In this document: positions 11,401 to 26,400 of the stretch, piece after piece | How positions within the stretch are numbered: position 1 is the stretch's first letter | Layout: every line of letters begins with the position of its first letter | Assembly: GCA_914767715.1 (NCBI GenBank) | Contig: OU612065.1 | Location: forward strand, 29,884,001 to 29,948,000 | DNA: 64,000 nucleotides | Reading direction: 5' to 3' | Origin: Membranipora membranacea | Taxonomy: Eukaryota > Bryozoa > Gymnolaemata > Cheilostomatida > Membraniporidae | Notes under the pieces: model-generated | The model's database searches: none | Told to the model about the DNA's origin: nothing | Seen by the model: only the letters and a program-made list of their open reading frames with translations | Program-made: the position numbers and the translations under genes

Positions 11401-14400
11401 ATTGATCTACCACATGCCAAGCTGTAACCACTAATTTACAGGACAATAATAAAGCAGCGAGCAGCAAATAATATACTATAGCCTAGATATAGATATGATA
11501 GAGAAAGCAAAGCAAGCAATAATACACACACAGCTAAAGTTGATGGGCTCTTTTGGCAGACAAAGTAGTTAGTTGTATAAACAATAATGGACTCTCATGA
11601 TGATAATTCCGATATCTGATTGTTTGACTGCCAGAATATAGGCACTCTCTCATACAGGCACACATGATGAATGCCTGGCCTGCTGCTATTCACTGGTCTA
11701 CTGCTAAAAAACAGCCCATCATCTGCACAATACAATGACATCATTTGAGGATATGACTAGTCGAGAAACCCGTTGCCTGTTGTCTAGATATGTACGCAGT
11801 TTGCATTCATGTTTTCCCTGAGCCTGCCTGCCAGTGCCATAGTGTTGTTGAGTCTGCCAACTGTTTTGACTAGTCAAGTGGACTTTGTTTCTTAAAAGTG
11901 CAAAATTCCGCGGGAGTTAATCATTTCCAGACCTGGAAGCAAGCATGGTGGAAGGATGGGATGTCCTCAAAATCCAAACAATCTATTTTGAATTGATGAT
12001 GAATTCTCAAACGGAATACGTTGGGGACGGTTTATGTTGACATGATTTTAATGACCCTGATTCATAGCTGATACTACTCAGGCTTCAGCTCATCAACCAT
12101 ACATGGGTGTAAAACTGAAGATACATAATTATCACAAAGTGACAAGTTTTATTTTGGCATCTGTGCCGTGGGATATTCGTTATTATTAAGTGTCACATTG
12201 TCCGACATGACAGCTTCACAGTGAGGTGCTAGATTAGCTCATGAAAATTAAACATTCCAGTTACCCTTTACAGCAGTAGGCTTGTGTTCCCATACTCCTG
12301 AATTGCTGTTCAATAAACTTGTGATCGATCTACGCACATTTGATTAGCGCTGCCTATAAAATAAGTCCATAAAATGGCTATCAGATAAGGTCATGTTTTG
12401 ATTTCTGGGATCTATTAACGCTAAACATCTATTAACACAATAATGGGTGGAGATCGCTGAAAGTGTGTTTTTCGCAAGTTGCATATTGAATCGATTGTGC
12501 AAACGGGCTTTAGTCAGCATGATGAAGTAGGTGTTATGATCAGTTGGATAGGTACATTGATCAACAGCGATGAGCTCAATATATGAACTTAGTTTTATTG
12601 GATTGTTTCTTCTACGACCTACAAATTTTGCAAAATTGCTATACACAAAGCTGCTCACTTTTTTTTGCTGGTAGGGCCACCATACATATGAGTGCATACT
12701 GCTCGTTACACTATCATAATCGAGAGCGGAAATTGCAAAAGATCCGTCGAAGATTTACCGGGTAACCTAACTCAAACCTACGAAAAACCAAAGGGAATAA
12801 GTTCATTATCCGAGATGCAATGTTATACCAAGGAGTAACGCTGTTAGATGTGTTATACCGGTGCCTGCCGTGAGTCTCGTAGACAAAGACTAGGAGGGTA
12901 CACAGTGTGTCCCTTGATCCCAGTCAGTTCTAAGAAGATGAGTGACTCGATTTAAGACTATCTTCTATCATTGAGCTCTCTTTATTGTCTAACAATAGAG
13001 GTAGTTCATTGGTCTATCGTCTAAATCTAGTCTGGCCCGGAGATGTGGGATAGTCTAAAAATAGCTTCTCGGCATCAGACTACTGGTCAGCATTTCTACC
13101 ATGCGACCAGCAGTCCAGCACGGATAAGAAGTAGAGTAATCAATGATGAATTAAAAATCGATTAGTCAAGTTGTCATCCTGCCTGTACCTGCGACCTGTA
13201 CCTGCGACCTGGTTGGGAGGTTATTATGCAAGACTTTGGTTATAGGTCTGGCGACACTGTGAACATTGCCATAGGAACCCTCTGAAGAATGCCACATGAA
13301 GCCTTCTAAATCGTCTTGAAGCTGTTACAAAACCTTGTATTCTGATGAAGGGGTATCACTTATGTTTTTTACATTGCCATGGTTTTGCGCTTGGTTTGGT
13401 GTTAGTGACCTGGGTAAAACTGGCACTGTAGGCCATACTCAACTCTAGAAAATTATACCCGTAGGCACGGATCATGTGAACAACTTGTAGTGTCGCCACT
13501 TGTGTCAAGGTGACTGGGAAATAACTTACTCGCCTGCAGGAGTCAAACTCTATGATCTGTTCCTATGTGCAAATCCATAGGTCATATAATTTTGAATACC
13601 TAGGTGAATATATTGGTGCCTGGAAATGGTGGCCTTTATGGTTAGAAATGTGTGCAACCATTAATGGTTTCTGTGATTTGCTGCCTCGATTCATTCATGT
13701 GAATATATAAGTGTTGTTGGGTTGTGTACTAATGGGTTGGCCGGAATGTTTGGGCCACTACAAATTTGCGGGTCTGCAGCTCATCATATTCAAATTATTG
13801 GGAATGAACTTTGAACACTGATGGAATGTTGTCGAGTTGTAGCCTACATACTGTATACACAGGTTTTTTTCACTCAATCCCCAATTATTATTCTGACATT
13901 TTTAGCTTAGTGTATTTCAATACTCTCCCTGTTATTATCTTGTGAATCTTGTGAATCTAAACTATAACACAGCTCTTCGAATAAGCCTTTCTGCTGGTAT
14001 GCAAATCTAGCTACTCAATGCTGGTCAAGTACTATCTAGGTACTGGATCTAGGAATCGCTGAATACTAAGCTACGATGTTGTCGTTGTTTGAGCTGTGTC
14101 GATGCTGTTTGTATGGTGTCTGAACACAGGCGATGGTTACCCTTCGTTCCCACTGGCAGGCTGGGCAGAATGGCACAGTAACCATAATCTGAACTGACAT
14201 GAACATGATTGTTTTGACATTAAAACTAGATAAGCACTAAAACAGAAATTACCAAACTTAACCCTCCGAGAAAATGTTGCTGAGGAGCTCGATGGCCAAT
14301 CAGCAGTGTGGCAGCAGCATATACCCTGTTACGCTGTGCACTGCACCAACAACAAGCTTTTATATAACAACATAACAGCAAAGAATAGTGAAGTGATGAT

Positions 14401-17400
14401 CCATGTTTTATTTGTCTGTACTTCTGTTTTACCTTGTTTTCAACGGTTGCCAAACCGATTATTACTCCAGAAACACGCCATTATGCTGTTGTCACATTGT
14501 CATTTTACGCGAGTGCGCTGAGCGAACTTTGCCCTCTCTTGCTGCCGATCACTACCTAACCGCCTGTACAGGTATCGCCACAAAGAACCTGTCTTTATTT
14601 GTCACTGTTGTCAGGTTTTTCAATTTTGCAACTTCCTAAAATTCGACCACCTGCTGAGCTGGTTAAGTCATTGTCACAAAGGCGTCAGCTGATTAGGACA
14701 TTTTTGCGCTTGTCGCACTAAAAGTGTTTAAAAAATGGCATGTTGTCGATAGGTACGCCGAATAAATCCTTGATAGGAAGAATTTGTCTTTCACAAGGCT
14801 TGCGGTCAAATCGAGTTTGATATCATGGAGTAGCTTGTCAAGTTCTTTTTTGTAACTCTGTTGCATCTATAATTGTCAACAACAATTGTCAATTATCAAG
14901 TGGTTCGCACCCAAATTTCTATCAATCTTGTCAAACCAACTTGTACTATTCCTGTCATACTTTATGCTAAACAATGATCTAGTGGCTCCACCATTCTTAC
15001 TTTTTATCATTATCTTGTCCACGCTGGTTAATTTGTCAGAGGAGACTCCTGTCCGCCACTTCCACACTGGGTGATCCTGGTTACACCACACACAGGCTCT
15101 AATGAAACGGAACCCTGTTCTTTTTATGGCATACCCAAACATGACGAATATAGTATGACTAAGAACTATTACACCATCAACAATACATAGAGGGCTTAGA
15201 GTATTCAAGATATCAACTCTCCTCCTTCAGAAAGACGGCAACAGCAGTTTCATACTCAGATTTCCAATCTCCCTCCGAAAGGACCTCCACCTTTTTATGG
15301 CTTATCAGTTCATTGTTGCGACTACATTTAGAGGGTTTACAACCCTACTTTACCCGTAGTTCATTTATCACCCTTTCAATCCATTCTTCGACACCACCTA
15401 CACCTTACCCATTCTGAAGATTAGCTTCCATCAATGAACTCTCTCTCCCTCCCTCTCCTGATGGAATTCATTGCTTCCACACAGTTATGTTTTGTTAGCT
15501 GAGGCTGGGTCGAGTCTAGTCAGAGGCCGGGATTAAGAATCATCTTCGAGCCGGAGATCTAGGTCTCATTTTTTAATGGAATATTACCACAAATCCCCTT
15601 ATAATGTAACAAGAGGTCAAGACTACTTTGATTTATAATCTATAATTTCCCTGTTGTATTTTTAGCACAAGGACTGAAGCAGCTTTGTGTTATAGTGGAG
15701 AAGGATGGCCTGGGATATGGGCTCACAGTGAGCGGTGATAAACCCGTACACGTACAGTCTGTCAAAGAAAGTAAGTAAAAAATTGATACAAGTTCATCTG
15801 TGCGGCTTCTGGCCATAATGTTTCAAGGTTGGGCTATGATTGTCTGAAGAAGACACAAGTAAAGAAGGGTTCTCAACTCAAAACAAAGAGATTTTACTGT
15901 TACAATTGTTACAATTTACTTTTTGTCCTATCATTCATATAAGCGATTCCATTCTGCGAGAATAATTTCGATCTGCTACTGGTGGTGGTCTAACATACAT
16001 ACTCTGGGGAAAACCAATCTGCAGAGGTTAAACTTGCCAACTAGTTAGATATATAGCATGATAGGCCCCGTTTGGCGGGAAACAATTTCCCTGTTTTCCT
16101 GGGATAGGTTTGGCTAAGGTTTGATATGTTGCCACTGGTGCCTCAGTTCAGACCTTTGGACGACTGCATGTCAAATCTCGTCAAAGTTCCGTAAATAAGG
16201 TGATATCAAGTGATCAAGTGTCGAATCATTAGAAACACTAAGAATTTGGACAGGTAGCATCCTGAATATCATTAGACATCTGCTACTCAAATGGCTGAGT
16301 GCCAGAGCAGAGTCGCGTTACAACCTGCCTGCCACAGATGTTCCTCACTGAGAGTGGGCCTGCTCATGTGTGCACTGCTGCAATACAGGAATATGTAATG
16401 AAGCAAAAATCTGCTGGCACCTCGCTAATGTATGCTAGGGGAGGCAACGGTCAAACAGCCTACTATTGAACTGGCCGAATCATCAGCCAATGCAGATAGA
16501 ATTGTCTATTCAAAAGTTTGACTTGTCCAGCACCTACTTAGGCCCCTGGTGGATAACCTTAAGTTTAGCTAAAATAGGTTAGGTATGTGATGAGGCCCTT
16601 TTTGAAGACAAAGCCAGAAAGGCCTGTCGCTGCAGTTCCAACATTTGAAAAAACTGTCACACTATCGTCATTCATGCTTGATGCATGACCACACAAAAGG
16701 TACTGGGACTAATGAAAACCTGGCCCTAGTTTTCACAACATTTTGTTTGTTATATCATTGAATGTTCATCAACTTAATAAAGAGTGTCAGCTTCCAAGCC
16801 TTGAGACAGATTTACTAATCTGTTCAACACCCCTCAGTTTTAGTCAATTTACTTGTCAATGTCACCGTAGACATAAGGACTGCTCTCTGGAGATCAACAA
16901 ATATTGTACTTGCGTGCACGCGTATGCCAATCATCAAATACCAGATTTATGATGTCATTTTTTGATAATCCCCACAACAGTGCTAAGCTATAAAAGCGAT
17001 GAAAGGAGTTCAAGGCAGGTCGTACTAATTTTAATAACTGACATTTGTGGTTAATCAACTGATAAGCTCATGGGCTAATAGGTAAGACTGACTGCCTGCC
17101 TTCCTCTCATCAGCTGCTTGATAGATAGGCCTATAGTTCGGAATGAACGCCAAGAGTGTCAAATAAGCAGGTACTACACTAACTGGTGTCTGAGATGTGA
17201 AGCTTGAGGGCTAATCATTTCTTTGAACCCGAGATCCAGTTAAATTCTGACAGGTTGATTATCCTGCAATGCCAGGAGAGTTGTAAATTGGAGGTAGTTT
17301 TCATTGACAGAAATGATGGGAAATGATGTGAGATTCAGGCGTTACGTGAGGTCAGACCAAGGCGAGTTCGAGAGAAAGCTTTCACTTGTCGATCTATTTA

Positions 17401-20400
17401 TATGAACATATCTGAGAATCCTTTATAACGTATCTGCTTATCTGGATGGGCTCACACCTAGCAGTAGTTTTAAAATGGCTTCTTTTTGTTATTTGTCGCC
17501 TGTCCCAATCTTCTTCACAGAATCATGTAAACAAGGGGCCGAGATAGCAGCCTAGCTCACACCAGTCTTGTTTAGGGCTACCACATATCCTGAACTTTGG
17601 ATGAGCATGATGGTATTTTTGTTTTGTTACAGACGGTGCATCGGCCCGGGCAGGAGTTCGGACAGGTGATAGAATATATAAGGTATGATATCACTTAAAT
17701 ATTATCAGTGTGCAAAACATGTAGATAAGTGATAGATACAAAGTGGAAATTGTGACTCCACCTGCTCTTGTCAATCAGATAGCGTAGTACTCTCTCTATG
17801 TAATCATATCAATGATAGTGGTCTATTTATAAGAAAACAAACATTGTGTCAAAAACTGCTCTGGACTGGTCTAGATGAGTTTCTCGATTATCTAGCTCAT
17901 TGGGCCATGTAATTTTTTATCTTTCTATGAATGAGGACATGGGAATCTTGTTCTTTATCTGAGCTTCCTTATTAACTGACGTGATTAGTGGGTGTTTTTG
18001 TTTACCAGTTTCAGTGATATCAATTCTTACCACATGACACGTCAAAAACCGACTTTTCAGCATCAGGTTATGAGATTGTTTTTGTTAGGTTGAGGGGTGA
18101 CTGGTTAAGGTGGTGGGCCTTTCACTTTTCCTGAAACCATGGAATGTATGCATAATTGTATCTTATTACGACAAAGTACTTTTATTCATAGCTTGGTCAG
18201 GGAGGGTGGCTTGGTTGCTGAGATGATTGGATTTTGTTCCATGATTTGGAGTTGTCTGTCTTTTTGAGGTGCATATGGGAGTTATCACCTGCTTTCTATA
18301 TTTTTTAGGTGAATGGAGCATCAGTTGCCAACTATGACCACACCGAAGTTGTCAATCTAATCAAAGGTGAGGAATTTGTCCGTCATATCGTGACCATCTT
18401 ATCCACATGGATAACATCATTTAATAAAGGAAAATTTAACTATTAAAACAGCTTGAAGAAGCTTGTTGACTTTTGACGTAAGAATCTTTTTAATTGATAC
18501 TCCCACTACAAATAAGATATAAGAGTACAATGCTATTAGAGGGCGTAGCCAGGTCAATGTGGTTGATTCTATTGGTTTAGGCCGGATGAGAACGAGCAGC
18601 CAGTCTATGACGCTTAGATAAGAAGAATTCAACAATTTGCAAACGTAGCCCTTCCCCTGTACGGGATTAACCTTGGCCTGGAATGTGGAGAATTGCCAGC
18701 TCTAATGAAACCTAATAGCTTGCGTGTGGATGTATTGAGCTTGTCATATCTCAATTAGCATTAGTCTGTTACATGGCTATCAAATTATTGTTATGGGAAA
18801 TGGTGTTTGAAAGCTGAAATATTTTGACAAGAGGCATAATTGAGCTCTTCAATATTCCTGCCAGGGTATAATTCCCAGAAGGTGTGGTGATTTCTAGTAT
18901 GCTACACAACAACATGAGCGCAACACGAAATCAAACTGTTCATTTATTGATAACCACTAGAAACGTAACATTATTTTAATATCAGCCTAGGTATTGTGTT
19001 ACCACATTGCACAATGGAACTTCTAATCTAATCAGAATTTTATATGTCAGTATTTTCACCGAGTGGCCCTTGAACAGGCCAATTGGCCCCACTGATTGTA
19101 CATTGTGTGCCATGATTTCGAGTACGTTGTGTGCCGTTATATATCGAGGAATTTTCTTAATGATTGGTCTTGTCTGGTCTGCCTTGCCATGCAATGTCAG
19201 ATAAATGCCTGTCCTGATTGGCAATTTATTATTGCTACGCATGCTGCGGATGCTCCGAGCTGCAGTATGCTGATTTTTTTTTGGCTCTGAAACTAAACAG
19301 ATCTGTCACTTTGTCATTATTCAAGCTTCATGTCCAAAGTCAACAAGAGTGTTTGGAAATCAATTGGCAAAAAGTCGATTATATTTAGACTGCAGTCGTT
19401 GTTCTGTTGGCATAAGTGACAACTGATTATACTCAGTTGCTAAAGAAGCTGCAGCGTTCTAACTCCCGTACAAGCAGAGGTCATTTCATTTTGTAATATC
19501 AAGTTGAGAAGACAGCTTCAAGGGGTCAGAAGGATAATTGCAAAGTAGGTGTAAGAGATAAAGTGGACCGCAGTGCAAGTCAGCAGCAATACCTACGGCA
19601 GCATTATATTATTAATATTCACTGGACAGTCGGAAGTTGATAAGCGAAACTGATCAGCGAGAATTATATTTAATTTTGTTATGACAATATATCGACCTTA
19701 TCCTAAACTGAGATAGGAGATGTCAACCAACTGCGTAATCTGTAACTCGCAGTGACTGTGGCGGCAACGAGCACATCACACAAAAGGATAGACTCTGTAC
19801 CTATGTGTTTGGTAACTTGATATACTCATCGGTTGCACCCAAGGGCTCTGCTTATCAGCGAGTAGCGTCGACAACGAGAGGGATAGAGTGCGCTATTCTA
19901 TACCCATCACATACTCATGTGACACAGTTTGGCTGATAAGAATAGAAGTGAAGGGGTGTTAGACGGTTATTCAAAGCTGAGAGCTATATATACAAACTCT
20001 TGTATCTCTTAACTCTCTGTATCTCGCTGGGCTGGGATGAGCCTAGAATAGAACGCTATGACAGGATATCTTTAGTAGCTTAGTAGACTCGGTGAATCAA
20101 AGAGCCACTTCTCGCATTAATCCAACACCCATAGAAATGTACTGGTCAGTTTTGAGCTGGAGTGACAACTGGATGACAAGGGAACTATAAGATTTGCCAT
20201 GCCGTTGTCCTGTTAAGCTGTGTCTCAGACTAGATTATATACGACAAGCTGCTGGATAATTGACCTGCTGGATAATCGACCCGCTAACTGGCTGACAGTA
20301 TTGATGAGTTGCGGACTCACACCCAGAAATTTAGCGTAGCATCGCTGATGGACAAAACTGGATAATATATTTTGTCTTTCTAACTCTGGATATCTGACAA

Positions 20401-23400
20401 ACACAAGATGGATTACTTTCTCTCTGCCAACAGTAAACTCAGCGGCAAATTGAGCCTGCGGAAGAAGTTCTCTAGGCGTGGCAGTCTGCCAGCCGAGAGC
20501 CTGTCGTGTATGGACCTTACATCTATGGAGAATAATAATCATATCGGCAGCAGCGACAGTCTGTTAGAATCTGGTGCTGTCTCTTCCTCGCCAGACTCCA
20601 GCACTCGCCAGTCCAGGCTTGCCAAACTATTCGGTGGCTGTATGTTTTCATGTATTACTTTCCATGTTTAAGTTCATGTTTTGAGTCCGGCCTTTTTATC
20701 CTGGGGGGTGGTTTCAGCTTTCTATTGCATGATCAGGAGCTATGTCTTGGGGTAGGGGTCGAGTATGCTCTGGGGCGAAGAGTTTCAAATCTGACATCAG
20801 TTGATCACATATAATCAGTTCTGCGTATTATGCATGCTGGCATGGAAAGGTTGGCTCCTGGTGAAATTCAAATGTTTTATTCAGTTTACCTAGCAAAAAA
20901 TTCACTGTTGTGTTTTTTGTTAAAATGCTAATTAGTGACTTGTTTGGTCTGGGGAGGCCGCACTTCAGTTCTTGTTCTGATATTCGTTCATTACCCTCTA
21001 CCGATTGAGTTCAACCTCATGTAGCTGACATCGATGTTCTATGTACAAAGACATACATGCATCAAGTGTGATCTTGGCACAGATATTGATGATACAAGCC
21101 AGAGAAATTGTCTGGTTTGAATATTTTGCTAAGGTCAATTGAGATTTGATGGAGCTGTTTTAAATGCATTGACAATGTGTTTGTAAACTGTGGGAGTTGT
21201 AAAATGAATCCAGTTCGGATGAGTTTATAATGGTGTGGTTGCAATGGTCCTGCTAATGTAAATGTTTCAATTCCATTTCTTGGCAAAATATGACGTTATG
21301 GTCAAAGTCAATAACTTGGTTGTTTGTTCTCATCCCCTTCCAACCCGTTATTCTGGACTGGGAGATTTAACTCAGTAAAAAATGTTTGCTGAGATCGTAA
21401 CTGTCCAAAAACTGTCAAGTACCCAGTGATGAACTCCTGGCGCTTCCTCCTTTTAGCAGCCCTGTTGAATTTTGTAAACATGCGCAATCACCCCTGGTCA
21501 AACATATCCAGAACCTTTACAGATTTACTCCATTTCAAATAATTCATATTTTCACATTTTAATCTTTGTCCTTGGTCGAAGTCATCACAGGGTGATTTGC
21601 AGCTGGACATTTGTTTTGCCTGTCTCAACTGTGAGTCCACAGTTTTTTGTTGTTGAAATATTGATTTTTGATTTAATGAGTGGGCCAATGCAAATAAATG
21701 ATGGTAAAGTTACCTTTGAGTCATCCTTGTCAATGTCACCAAGATTAATGCATGATTAATAGTGTCAGATGATTGACAATTGAGACAACACTTTGCTCAG
21801 CCATGTTTTTTCCTTCCCCATGCAATTTGATGGGAGAGCATAACTCCTCTCTGTAAATGACCAACAAACAGAGCCTCTAACCTGAAAAGTGGTTTTTTGT
21901 AGCATTAGATCAGCTATTGTGTATGTGTGGCGAGGATTTGCGTTTTGCATAAGAAATTTATGGTAGGACAAGAGAGGTTAAGTATGCCCTATCTCAAATG
22001 TTGATTTAGATTTTCCCCCAGTGTTTTGTGTATCTTCGATTTTGTAACGACATATTGAAAAGAAATGATTCAATGATTAGCTAAATTAAATTGCCTTTTT
22101 CATTGCATTCTTTCTTTGTCGTAGTATGAATTTGATCATTCAACTAACAACAAAGAGTCTTGATTCATTTAAAGGTCATCGAAGGCTACAGGCAATATCA
22201 GGTCTAAAAATTCCATTTTTCCCCCTCAAGTATCTCTTCATGGTTTTCAAAATCTGTTCAAGTGGCAGATTAGAATTCATTTCTAGTACTGGCAGGCCTT
22301 TAGGAATGTTAAATTCACCGCCACTTCCATGAAAAAGTGAGAGCTGATTTACACGGTCACTCCTAAAGAAGTATCACTGTGACATGAAACTCCTTAATTT
22401 CTAGTCAAGCTGACTAAGCTGTTCTCAATTTTCAGATGTGAGTGTTAACATCCTGTTAGCAAGCAGCCTCTCTCATGGCGCTGTGTTTACTTTTTACGAC
22501 AGCCTTAGGATATAAACCTACTCTTAAGATGTGTAACAAGGTCTTGGTTTCATTTCACAAGATGCACTAGGGCTTTTTATCTCTGTGTTGCAATGGAGTT
22601 ATTGATAACAAATTTTGGCATCAGAAGTTCGTTGCTAAGCCATCGCCTCCGAGTGAGCTTCAATATAGCCATTCTTTCGTCCTTGACATCAGGAAGCTAT
22701 GTATAGCAATCTATTATCGAATGATTTAAGCCATATATTAAGATAGCGGAGAATATTGAGCTATCGGGGCTTTCCCTTTCCTTATCAGGAAAGTTGCGCT
22801 ATCAGCACCTGTTGTATCCTCGTGACCTAGCTACCAAGAACTAAAAATGTAACCGTTCGTTTTGTCTGTAATTTATTAAAATTAAAACAACAACAGATTT
22901 GACAACTTACCCCAAGCTCTCTTGCCTAAAACCAAATCTATGATACTGCAATTGCAGTCCTTGATGAAGTTCGGTTGACTTGACAAAAACTGTTGGATGA
23001 ACTTAATTTAAACTGCTTGTCCATTAATAGACACAGATGGACGGATGAGGGTCACTTTTTTCTGGCAATAAAATTCATATATATTGTGAAATAAAATCAA
23101 TCATTTCCTGTCCCATGTCATGTCTGTCGTCATACTATTATTCCTTTTCTTTCAGCTGGATCACATGTGGCTCTGACTTTGCTCCGGAAGCCTGATCAAC
23201 AGAGACTGCTCAAGACTCCGACTTCCCCGGGAGCCATCAGTGTGGGTAGCGGCGGAAAGAATGGCGGAGGGTCAGATCGCATTACTCACCCGATACCAGT
23301 AGACGTAAGCTTCATCTCCGAATTCCTAGCTTCTTTTTTTGCATCAAATTGAAATTGAAATGCCCTTGTCCGTTCGATGCTTGCTTTATTTTATGAGAAT

Positions 23401-26400
23401 GCTAGATCTTTCTGTCTTACCAAATTTGTATAATATACGCGTTTGCATGACAGAAGGACTAGTTGAGAACCTGAGATACAGATGCTGCTAAATTTGGGTT
23501 GCTTGCGGTGATGTGTGTGTAGTGTACATTGTGAATTCCAATCCCATGAAACCACCTGCCAAGCTTCGCCTTTCTTGTGACCCCTCTGTGGAATGAGCTC
23601 TGCAAGGACTTTTCTAATTATTTGATCTGATCTGACCCTGGAAGCTTGGCAAAGAATTCCGTACAAACAAATAAACAAACTTAGGCTGAGTGAGACCCTC
23701 CCTGTCTGCCGAGTCTGGCAAGCGTGAGATTTACTTTTAGTCATGTAAACCATTCTGCTGTATGCTAGACCAAGTTTGGTCCATTTGCCTGCATTCGGAG
23801 TTGCTCCCGATCCACTGGTCACGCCACAGGACCGGCGGAAGCAGGGAGTTCATTGGTGGAAGAGAGCAAGTGGAATACAGGCTATTGGATTAAACTTGAT
23901 CTAGCTGTATGCCGTCTTGTAATGCCATATTGATCTGTATTTTGTGTTGAGTGACACATCGATGCATGTGGTTTGTTTCAGGCAAAAAGGAGAAAGTCGG
24001 CAGGACAATCGCAGGTTAAGACCGTTTGGTTAATCAGATAATCCTATTAAGTTTTAGTTTCATTTGTGCTTATGGCTCAACCTAATCATTTTTTGATATA
24101 GCATGCTTTGCCCCTTAAACTTGCAACTTATCAAGTAGATGCCGCTACTGCAGCAGCAAAATTTGCCGAGAAGTTTCATCACCGGCCCAGGTTACAACCT
24201 GGGTACGACGTCTTACTTACGCTACCTTGTTATTATTTCCTACATTTTTCATCTCAGCTAAGGTGCAATTAGTTTCCTTTTATGCTAGACTGTTTGCTTC
24301 TTAGAAGAGCTAAAATATTTTTATTACGTTCACTTGAATCTTATCTCGAGTTGTTAAATACCTCCCAACCCCTAAAATAGACATGCCTTTAGTGACCAAA
24401 CTCCATTAAGATAACAGTTTATGGAGGGGCCTTGTATTAGAATTTTCACTTGAGTCACAATTATTAACAGCTCACTGATAGTTGGTCTGATATAAGTCCC
24501 GTAGAATCCCTCATATCACCTCCCCGACACGTAATCACCTTATACAATACAACGTGCACTTAATGGAGGAGTTGTCTTACCTTCACGTAATCCCACCGTG
24601 TGTAACACTATATTGTTTAGGTAGAGGGGAGTCTACGTTGTGTCCTGCTTTTTGTTTCAAGTCCCAGAGTCCTTATAATGTGCTCAAAATGTCCGCAATA
24701 AATTTGTGTCACATACGGAATTGCTTACTACCACAAAGAGAACACCTTCCTGATAGCAGCCAGGCATGGCCAATGGAGATTCTTTAATGCTTTTGTCAGT
24801 TTGGACTTGTCACTCCAACACAACAATCCTGCTTGAAGTGATATAGCTCAAATCATTCAGCATGTAAAAACGACACTCCTACGCTCTCACTCAACAAACT
24901 ATAGATGACACGTTGTGATCACCACCTTGCATTTTGCCATCACTCCCATAGGTTGTTCATCTGAGCAAAGCTCTTGCCTCACGGTTTACTTATGTCCACT
25001 GTTCATTCTAACCAAAGATCTTGTGTTCATAGGAGAAAAAAGAGCAGGACTTGACCAATCAGAAAGTAGAAACGTTCAAGAAGATGTATGAGGAGGCAGC
25101 CGCTGCCGAAAGGGTAAGTGTGTCCTGTCATTTACTCCCTGCTTTGCCCATGACTTGTCCTGCCAAGGACTGATCAGAAGAATTGATGAGGAGAGAGCAA
25201 CTCCCAATTATATGCAACCATACTAAACTTGTTTTGAACATGTTTACATTTTTTAATTATTACATAACGCCCAGATCACAGACTGATTGATGTACATTAT
25301 CGGTGAAAGTATTTAACTTGGAGATGATTATGTAATGAGTATAATGGTCGGTATTTTTTGATGAAAAGTGCAGATGGTTTATCGGATATCCAAATTCCTA
25401 ATGTCATTTGGTGCACCAATAAAAGCATCCCCTGGTGATCGGCTGCTTCGTCATGATTAGCAGTTATTTGTTGGTATGTAACTTGTACATCAAAGTCTTC
25501 CCACAAAGTCACTGCTATTAAATGGCACTGATTGCAATCTGAATATTGCCCATTCCTCTGTTTAGTAGCATTTTTTGATCCAATATTGCTGATTGAGTTT
25601 GAACAAAAAACCTGAAGGATGATCGTCTTTGTGGAATGACACAAGTAGTTATTTATGGCTGGCTGGATATTGACATGTCATTGGTCGGATAATGCGCAAC
25701 GATTGACTGATGATTAATAGGAAATTAGGTATGGGATATGCCCAAGTGAAGCTTGTGTGCATTGTATAATTGAATTTTCGCCAGTGCCAGGGCACTTTGG
25801 TATAATACTAGAATTGACTGTTACGCGTCATTCATCAGTAGCACCGAAGGGACTGGTGGATAGGTCTACTGTCAAGAAGTAGGATGAGGAGAAAGGTTTG
25901 TTTCTCTATTAGCGGAGATAAAAGTGAATAATATTCACTGTAAGGTTTAAGAAAGAGACTTGAGCTAACACACACACTACATGTATATCATCATCTAAAC
26001 AAGTCAGCGTTTGGAACTTATTAGTTAAATTATCGGCAGCAGGTGTGGCTAAGAGAACTACAATGGATTTATTATTACAGAAACTACAGAACGATTATTT
26101 AAAGAACAGAAACAGTAAGACTGAAGCGAAACTTCAGCATGCAAAAACTACTACTGGTGCTATAAGAAAACAGTTGGATCAGCTAACAGGGGGACAAGGC
26201 CCTACAACTCCTGAGGTAAGATTTCACATTCAAAGCAGATCAATTATATACATTTCTAATCAAGGCAAGTTATATATTGTTGTATTTCCTATTCACATCG
26301 GTTTCTACGAGCTGTTGTCTGGTAGGATCTATCCATAAACAGATGAGTACCTATAGATGTTTGTAGGTGTTTATGGGTAGGAAAAGGATGTCAGATCACC

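Larger units (their letters stand above)
18367..23155 (+). other. RhoGEF intron 5, holds an alternative first exon
   Basis: About 4.8 kb. Apart from the candidate first exon at 20408-20639 and a possible promoter before it, the short frames on both strands (for example 18982-19242 minus and 21765-21971 minus) look like chance. Nothing else recognised. Confidence 0.5.

Noticed and set aside
23391-23822. 143-codon minus-strand open frame
   Set aside because: It overlaps the end of a MITE-like element and intron sequence, with no family resemblance.
24102-24190. Possible exon reading HALPLKLATYQVDAATAAAK between exons 7 and 8
   Set aside because: It has an AG before it and GT after it, but it ends in phase 2. 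Exon 8 needs phase 0, and its other frames meet a stop. Exons 7 and 8 join in phase without it.
26008-26080. Longer version of exon 9 using AG at 26006-26007, 26038-26039 or 26041-26042
   Set aside because: Those starts do not match the phase 0 end of exon 8, whereas the site at 26080 does and restores the family alignment.
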